A stretch of DNA of 64,000 nucleotides from Perilla frutescens (Eukaryota > Streptophyta > Magnoliopsida > Lamiales > Lamiaceae), in contig BRKX01000002.1 of assembly GCA_026008535.1 (NCBI GenBank), positions 31,797,501 to 31,861,500 on the forward strand. Direction: 5' to 3'. The position numbers were made by a program, and so were the translations under genes. The notes under the pieces were generated by a model. That model saw only the letters and a program-made list of their open reading frames with translations. It was not told the origin of the DNA and did not search any database. Shown one piece after another: positions 59,400 through 64,000 of this stretch (the stretch's first letter is position 1; each line of letters begins with the position of its first letter).

Positions 59400-60021
59400 A
59401 TGGCTGAACAAAAACATGGGTGTTTTATGGGTGAAACTTTCAACAAAATCAAGCCATATTTGGCTATGATTTCACTGCAATTTGGGTATGCTGGGATGCA
59501 TATTACTCTCTTGCTTTCATTTAAGAAAGGCTTCAGTCATTGGGTGTTTGTCGTATATCGCCATGCAGTTGCAACGCTCTTTTTTGCTCCTTTTGCATAT
59601 TTTTTTGAAAAGTAAGACTTCTTTTATTTTTATTTTTTTATTATTATTTCCGTTTCAATCAATTCTTTAATTATTTGGTTAATCGATGCTCTAATGAGTT
59701 TTTTTTCTGAATAATTATATTCTTTTTCATTTTTTCCTTTTCTGCAGGAAAGTAAGGCCTCAGATGACAAAATCAATATTCTTCAAGATAATGGTGCTTG
59801 CTTTCTTGGAGTAATTCCCTTAATCTTCTTAACATATTTAATTTAATTTCTGCATATATAATATACTAATTTCATTTATTTATTATCGTCAAACTCGGCA
59901 TGCATGTTAACTGTCCCATATTGGGTGTTCTAGTGGTGGAACATCAAATTTATCATTAAGCATGATGTGGATTCGAGTTCCCACTAGGTCAAGCTGGAGA
60001 GATCTTGTGGCAACAACTGTG

Positions 60022-60084
<63 letters not shown>

Positions 60085-63000
60085 TGGAAAAAAAAATCAT
60101 GTTAATTGTTTCATCTCTCCCGGCCCTATCTCAATATATTTATATATTTGTATGAACATATATTTATATTTTTTTAATAATTATTACTACACGTGATAAA
60201 AAATGTATATATGTATGTGCATGAAAAGTGACATATGAAATAAAGACTAGAATTGAATAATGGTAAAATTTCCTAGATTTTGTTACTTATATCCAATTTT
60301 TCTGTCCACTACAATTTGGTAACTGCATCTATATTATATATGAACAATATATATATCAAATATAATAATTGAAATTATAATTATATTCTTAATTTTTTTT
60401 GTAATAAGTTTGATGTGATGTAATATATATATATATATAAGTACAATATATGATTTGATTAGACGTTCCCATCTTTTCAATTATGAATCATTGTCGGACA
60501 CAACTTCTTCATCGCCCATTCACCATATATACGATAAATCATATGAATCCATTACGTTACAAAATTTCTATTCATACGGTAAAGTCTACGGTGCACCGAG
60601 TGCAATGCATTAAGTATCATAATAGGTAGTTAATATAGTAATTTAAGTTTCATAATAAGTTGAAAATGCATTGCACGTGGTGCACGGTAGACTCTTCCTA
60701 TCTATCTGTACATATATAGAGGTAAAGCAATATTTGTAAAAATCATATTTATACAAGCTATATAAGCTTAGGAATAATAAAAAAAAAATGATCCATTTAT
60801 CTTCATTATTCATCTGTATACATGTCGGTAGAAAAATGTGGACAAAGTTGTTTTTCCATTTATTATTTGCCTAGACATGTTAGATTTTTTTTTTTACTCA
60901 CACACCCGACTTGTGGTATTGAGGAGATTCGAACCCGTGACTTTTGGGCATAGACATGTTACGTTTGACAAATGAAATCCTATATCCCACTTTTCTCTAT
61001 CCCATTTGGTGTCTCATTTTGATTTTATTTGATTTTTATCAATTTCTTTCTTCAATTTCAATTTATTATGCCTTAATTTAATTTTATAATTATGATTTAG
61101 GGTTAATTCCACCACTTAGGGTTTATATTAATTTTTTAATATTTATTTCTTATTTTTTAGTTAATATAATTGATTAATATGGTCGATTACTCCAAAAGTA
61201 AGGTATATAATTAAAAAAAAAATTAGCAATAAATATTGATTATGATTTGTAATACTATAATAAAATTTATTTTTGTAACAAACATTTTAAAATATTAAAT
61301 TTCATAATGGGACATGAAATGTGGACTAGAGGATTTATCCCTATGTTTAAGGACCACTTTAACTATTTTTATATAATATACTTAAATATTATGCTCCAGG
61401 GATAGCATCGAAATTACTTCGTATTATAGTCTTTAAATTTGAGTTATTACAGAAATTCTTTCATATATCAAAACATGCAAATTAATCCTCTGTTCAGAAG
61501 AACAAAAAAAATAAATTAAATATATGATTTATTTATTAATTTATTGAGGATTGATGGATGATAATGGGAATTAAATTGTCTAAAAAAATTGAAAAATTCA
61601 GGCCCGTGTTGGACCAGAACTTGTACGGCGTCGGAATCCAGTATACGTCGGCGACGTTCGCGGCGGCCACCGTCAATATTCTCCCCGCCGTCACCTTCAT
61701 AATGGCTGTCGTTTTCAGGTATATTCAATTTAATATTCCTCTTTAATTAATTCATTACTAGCAAATAGGTGGCAAAAAAAAAAAAAGGAGAAGAAGAAGA
61801 AGTGGCTGAAGCTAAAGCAATTAGAAAGTACCGCACGAGTGTCGAAGTTTATAAATCTCCCCTTTTCTTTCTCTAATTTAAATCGGAGTAACAATTCAAT
61901 CTAATATAAATAATGTTCTTTGTTTTTTAATTGCCTTTTTTTTACACGTGTGTATAAGATGTAATCGTTTTAAAAGTATGTTAGAATTAACTTTTAATCT
62001 CATAATTTTTATTTTTATTTTACTTTTAATCTCATAAGTTTTTAATTTTTATATTATTCGAACAGTGAATTTTAGTAAACACGACATTTACAATAAATTT
62101 ATTTTTTACATTTTAAAATGAAATATTTAGCCATGGCCACATGAATATTTCCTTCAACAAATTTTGACATGATTAGATACCTTATACCTACAATCAAACT
62201 CCATCCTTCCAATTAAAAAACAAAGACTAATTTTCATTATCATACAATTTTCTAATGAACTTGTGAGCCAATTTTTTTATATGGATTTGGATCCACCGGT
62301 CAACGATGTTAGACAAGTTTTGTTATTAATGAATGCATGAAAAATTCCACAGGTTGGAAAAGGTGAATCTGAAAAAGCTGCACAGTTTAGCCAAAGTGAT
62401 CGGAACAGTAATAACGGTGGGCGGAGCAATGCTAATGACACTTTACAAAGGCCCTGCCGTCAACAAGTTTTTCACTCACGGCGGCGGCGGCCACGAAGCC
62501 GCCACCACCTCCGCCGATCAGCACTGGGTCACCGGCACTATCATGTTGCTCGGTTGCATCGTCGGCTGGGCTGCCTTCTTTATCGTGCAAGTAATTCCAC
62601 CGCCAAAAAAAAAAATTATTTGTTTTCGGAAAGTTGCATCGGATAAATTAAAATGATTTAATAAATTAAATTATTAGTAACTTCTTTGGATTTAATTTAA
62701 TTTTGTGGGATTGGACAGAATAATACATTGAAAGAGTACCCAGCAGAGCTTTCCTTGACGGCGTTAGTATGTTTGATGGGAACCGTGGAAGGCGGAGTGG
62801 TGGCGGCGATAATGGAGCGGCGGCCGAGTGCGTGGGCTATTGGTTTTGATTCTAGGTTGCTAGCTGCTGGCTATGCTGTGAGTTCGATCACTTTCTTTAA
62901 GTTAGCTCAAACTCAGAATCGAGAACATGCAATTATTCTCTATTATATTTCATTTCAATATTTCATCCATTCATGTTATAAAGGAAAAATAAAAAATGAA

Positions 63001-63458
63001 TTTGCAGGGATTGGTATGCTCAGGAATAGCATATTACTTGCAAAGTGTGGTGAACAAGGCACGAGGTCCAGTGTTTGTGACAGCATTTAGTCCTCTTAGC
63101 ATGATCATCACAGCTATTTTGGGAGCCATAATTCTGTCCGAGCAACTCCATCTCGGAAGGTATATATGTATTTATAATTATAAATACTTAGCTTTCAATT
63201 CGTACGTATAGGATCAACTAATTAACTAATTAATCAATGCTTTGAAATGGCAGTTTGATCGGAGCGGTGATCATAGTAACTGGACTCTACTGCGTGGTGT
63301 GGGGCAAAAGCAAAGAGGAGAATTCAGCTTTAAAGGGCAAATCAATGGAACTACCTGTTGTAGTGGACAACATTAATGCTCACGAAATAATTCCTTCAGA
63401 CATCAATGGAACTTCTGTCAAATCCAAAATTCATCAGAAGACCAATTCCTTTGCATGA
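59400..63458 (+). CDS. WAT1-related / UMAMIT-type membrane transporter (EamA, nodulin MtN21 family)
   Basis: Seven exons: 59400-59611, 59748-59810, 61602-61718, 62353-62590, 62719-62877, 63008-63159 and 63254-63458. All splice sites are GT-AG, the frame is open across every junction, and the product is 381 aa. There are about ten hydrophobic helices in two EamA halves. Landmarks are IKPYLAMISLQFGYAGMHIT, VYRHAVATLFFAPFAYFFEK, QNLYGVGIQYTSATFAAATV, HSLAKVIGTVITVGGAMLMT, QHWVTGTIMLLGCIVGWAAF, LVCSGIAYYLQSVVNKARGP and SEQLHLGSLIGAVIIVTGLY, then a hydrophilic tail. Closest in feel to Arabidopsis UMAMIT18/SIAR1-like proteins, which export amino acids across the plasma membrane; WAT1 itself moves auxin at the vacuole. 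The substrate is not certain. Intron 2 is enlarged by a SINE, a TA repeat and a MITE. Confidence 0.95.
59922..60020 (+). mobile_element. SINE head in intron 2 of the WAT1-related gene
   Basis: A-box-like GTGTTCTAGTGGTGGAACA and B-box-like TGGATTCGAGTTCCCA about 35 bases apart, directly followed by a TA microsatellite. Confidence 0.55.
60025..60081. repeat. (TA)n microsatellite
   Basis: About 28 TA units in the intron, at the 3' end of the SINE-like sequence. Confidence 0.95.
60893..60960 (-). mobile_element. SINE fragment (B box only) in intron 2
   Basis: The minus strand has ACGGGTTCGAATCTCCTCAA, a good B box, and an A-rich run at the far side. The A box is not clear. Confidence 0.4.
60974..61336. 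mobile_element. MITE family copy C, in intron 2
   Basis: Starts GAAATCCTATATCCCAC and ends GGGACATGAAATGTGGACTAGAGGA, similar to copies A and B. It lies in the WAT1-related gene's second intron. Confidence 0.55.
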
Positions 63459-64000
63459 ACAGCTAGCCTTCATCAAGAATACTTAACCCTTAATTAATTG
63501 TGCACCCCCTTCCCTCCCTACCCTTCATCTCTCCCACTGTAAAATGTGTTCGAGTTCATTTCAACTTTTCAATCTGCTCTGCTGTTCAATTCTACCTTAC
63601 CTTATGTATTTGATGTGATGTCAAATGTTCAAGTTTTGCAGTTAATTTGATTCCTATTTTCTCATTTTTCTTGCAACATTTGTATCTTTCAATGGGAAAA
63701 CAAAAACAAAAAAACTAATCTTGAAGCAATAAATAATAATTCTCATAAGAAAACATGTCATTTCATGTAAAGTTCTACTGCAAAAATAGGGAGAGAGATA
63801 GAGTCAGATGGGTCAGCCCACCAAGATTTGAATAACCAATTTCTCTAAGCCCAAAAAAATATATATTTTGGAGTTACCCACCTGCTAATGAGACTGTTGC
63901 CCCACGTATCGTAAAAAGGCACGTGTTGAATAAATTCTCCGATTTCTGCTATTAGACATCACAAGTTCTTGCGACTCCGTGCTGTGAAAAAATATGCTCT
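63459..64000. other. 3' UTR of the WAT1-related gene and flanking DNA
   Basis: T-rich downstream sequence with candidate polyadenylation words (AATAAATAATAA near 63727). No further gene begins before the window end. Confidence 0.5.

Overview
The window is nuclear DNA from a eudicot plant, probably an asterid. Gene exons carry GT-AG introns. The intergenic sequence is very AT-rich and packed with plant transposon families: Athila-type Ty3/gypsy, Ty1/copia, CACTA, MULE- and hAT-like inverted-repeat elements, tRNA-derived SINEs and MITEs. A flavone-synthase-like CYP93B fragment would fit a flavonoid-rich asterid, but I do not assign a species. No CRISPR array, operon or organelle-derived block was seen.

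Layout. 1-12201 is a decayed Athila-type element on the minus strand. Its 5' LTR is at 10777-12201, and only the first 58 bp of its 3' LTR fall in the window. It carries broken gag-protease-RT-RNase H-integrase and an Athila env-like ORF, and a 1.9-kb solo LTR of another family is nested in it (4087-5965, TSD CATAA). The Athila sits inside a CACTA transposon whose terminal repeat ends at 14657. Next come a SINE, a long-TIR MITE and an intronless AP2/ERF gene (17432-18046, minus). 18.2-25.1 kb is AT-rich with no convincing gene.

An aminoacylase-1-like M20 peptidase gene (minus, 25155-32487) is split in its first exon by a 5.13-kb Ty1/copia element. The element is intact (27287-32417) and very young: one 1478-aa ORF, two 352-bp LTRs differing at one visible base, and TSD GTGGT. 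Upstream of that gene lies a 5.7-kb interval (33273-38984) bounded by inverted repeats and a 9-bp direct repeat. It contains pieces of three unrelated host genes: an ML lipid-recognition exon, the end of a CYP93B P450, and a PRP6/STA1 splicing-factor segment. This fits a Pack-MULE inserted between the divergent aminoacylase and p24 genes.

A p24-delta cargo receptor gene (39280-41101, plus) and a glutaredoxin-like gene (41377-43188, minus) are convergent. 43.8-47.1 kb holds repeats, including a clean solo LTR (45113-46580, TSD AAACC) between two copies of a foldback element. 47-59 kb is mostly repeats, including a hAT-like element (51382-53104) and an inverted-repeat element built from TTAGCATT/AATGCTAA arrays (54922-57096). 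The window ends with a seven-exon WAT1-related/UMAMIT-type transporter gene (59400-63458, plus) whose introns contain SINE and MITE insertions.

The host genes (ERF factor, aminoacylase, p24, glutaredoxin-like, WAT1-related) share no obvious pathway. The main story is nested transposition and gene-fragment capture. All calls rest on reading the sequence and on family knowledge; no database search was run.
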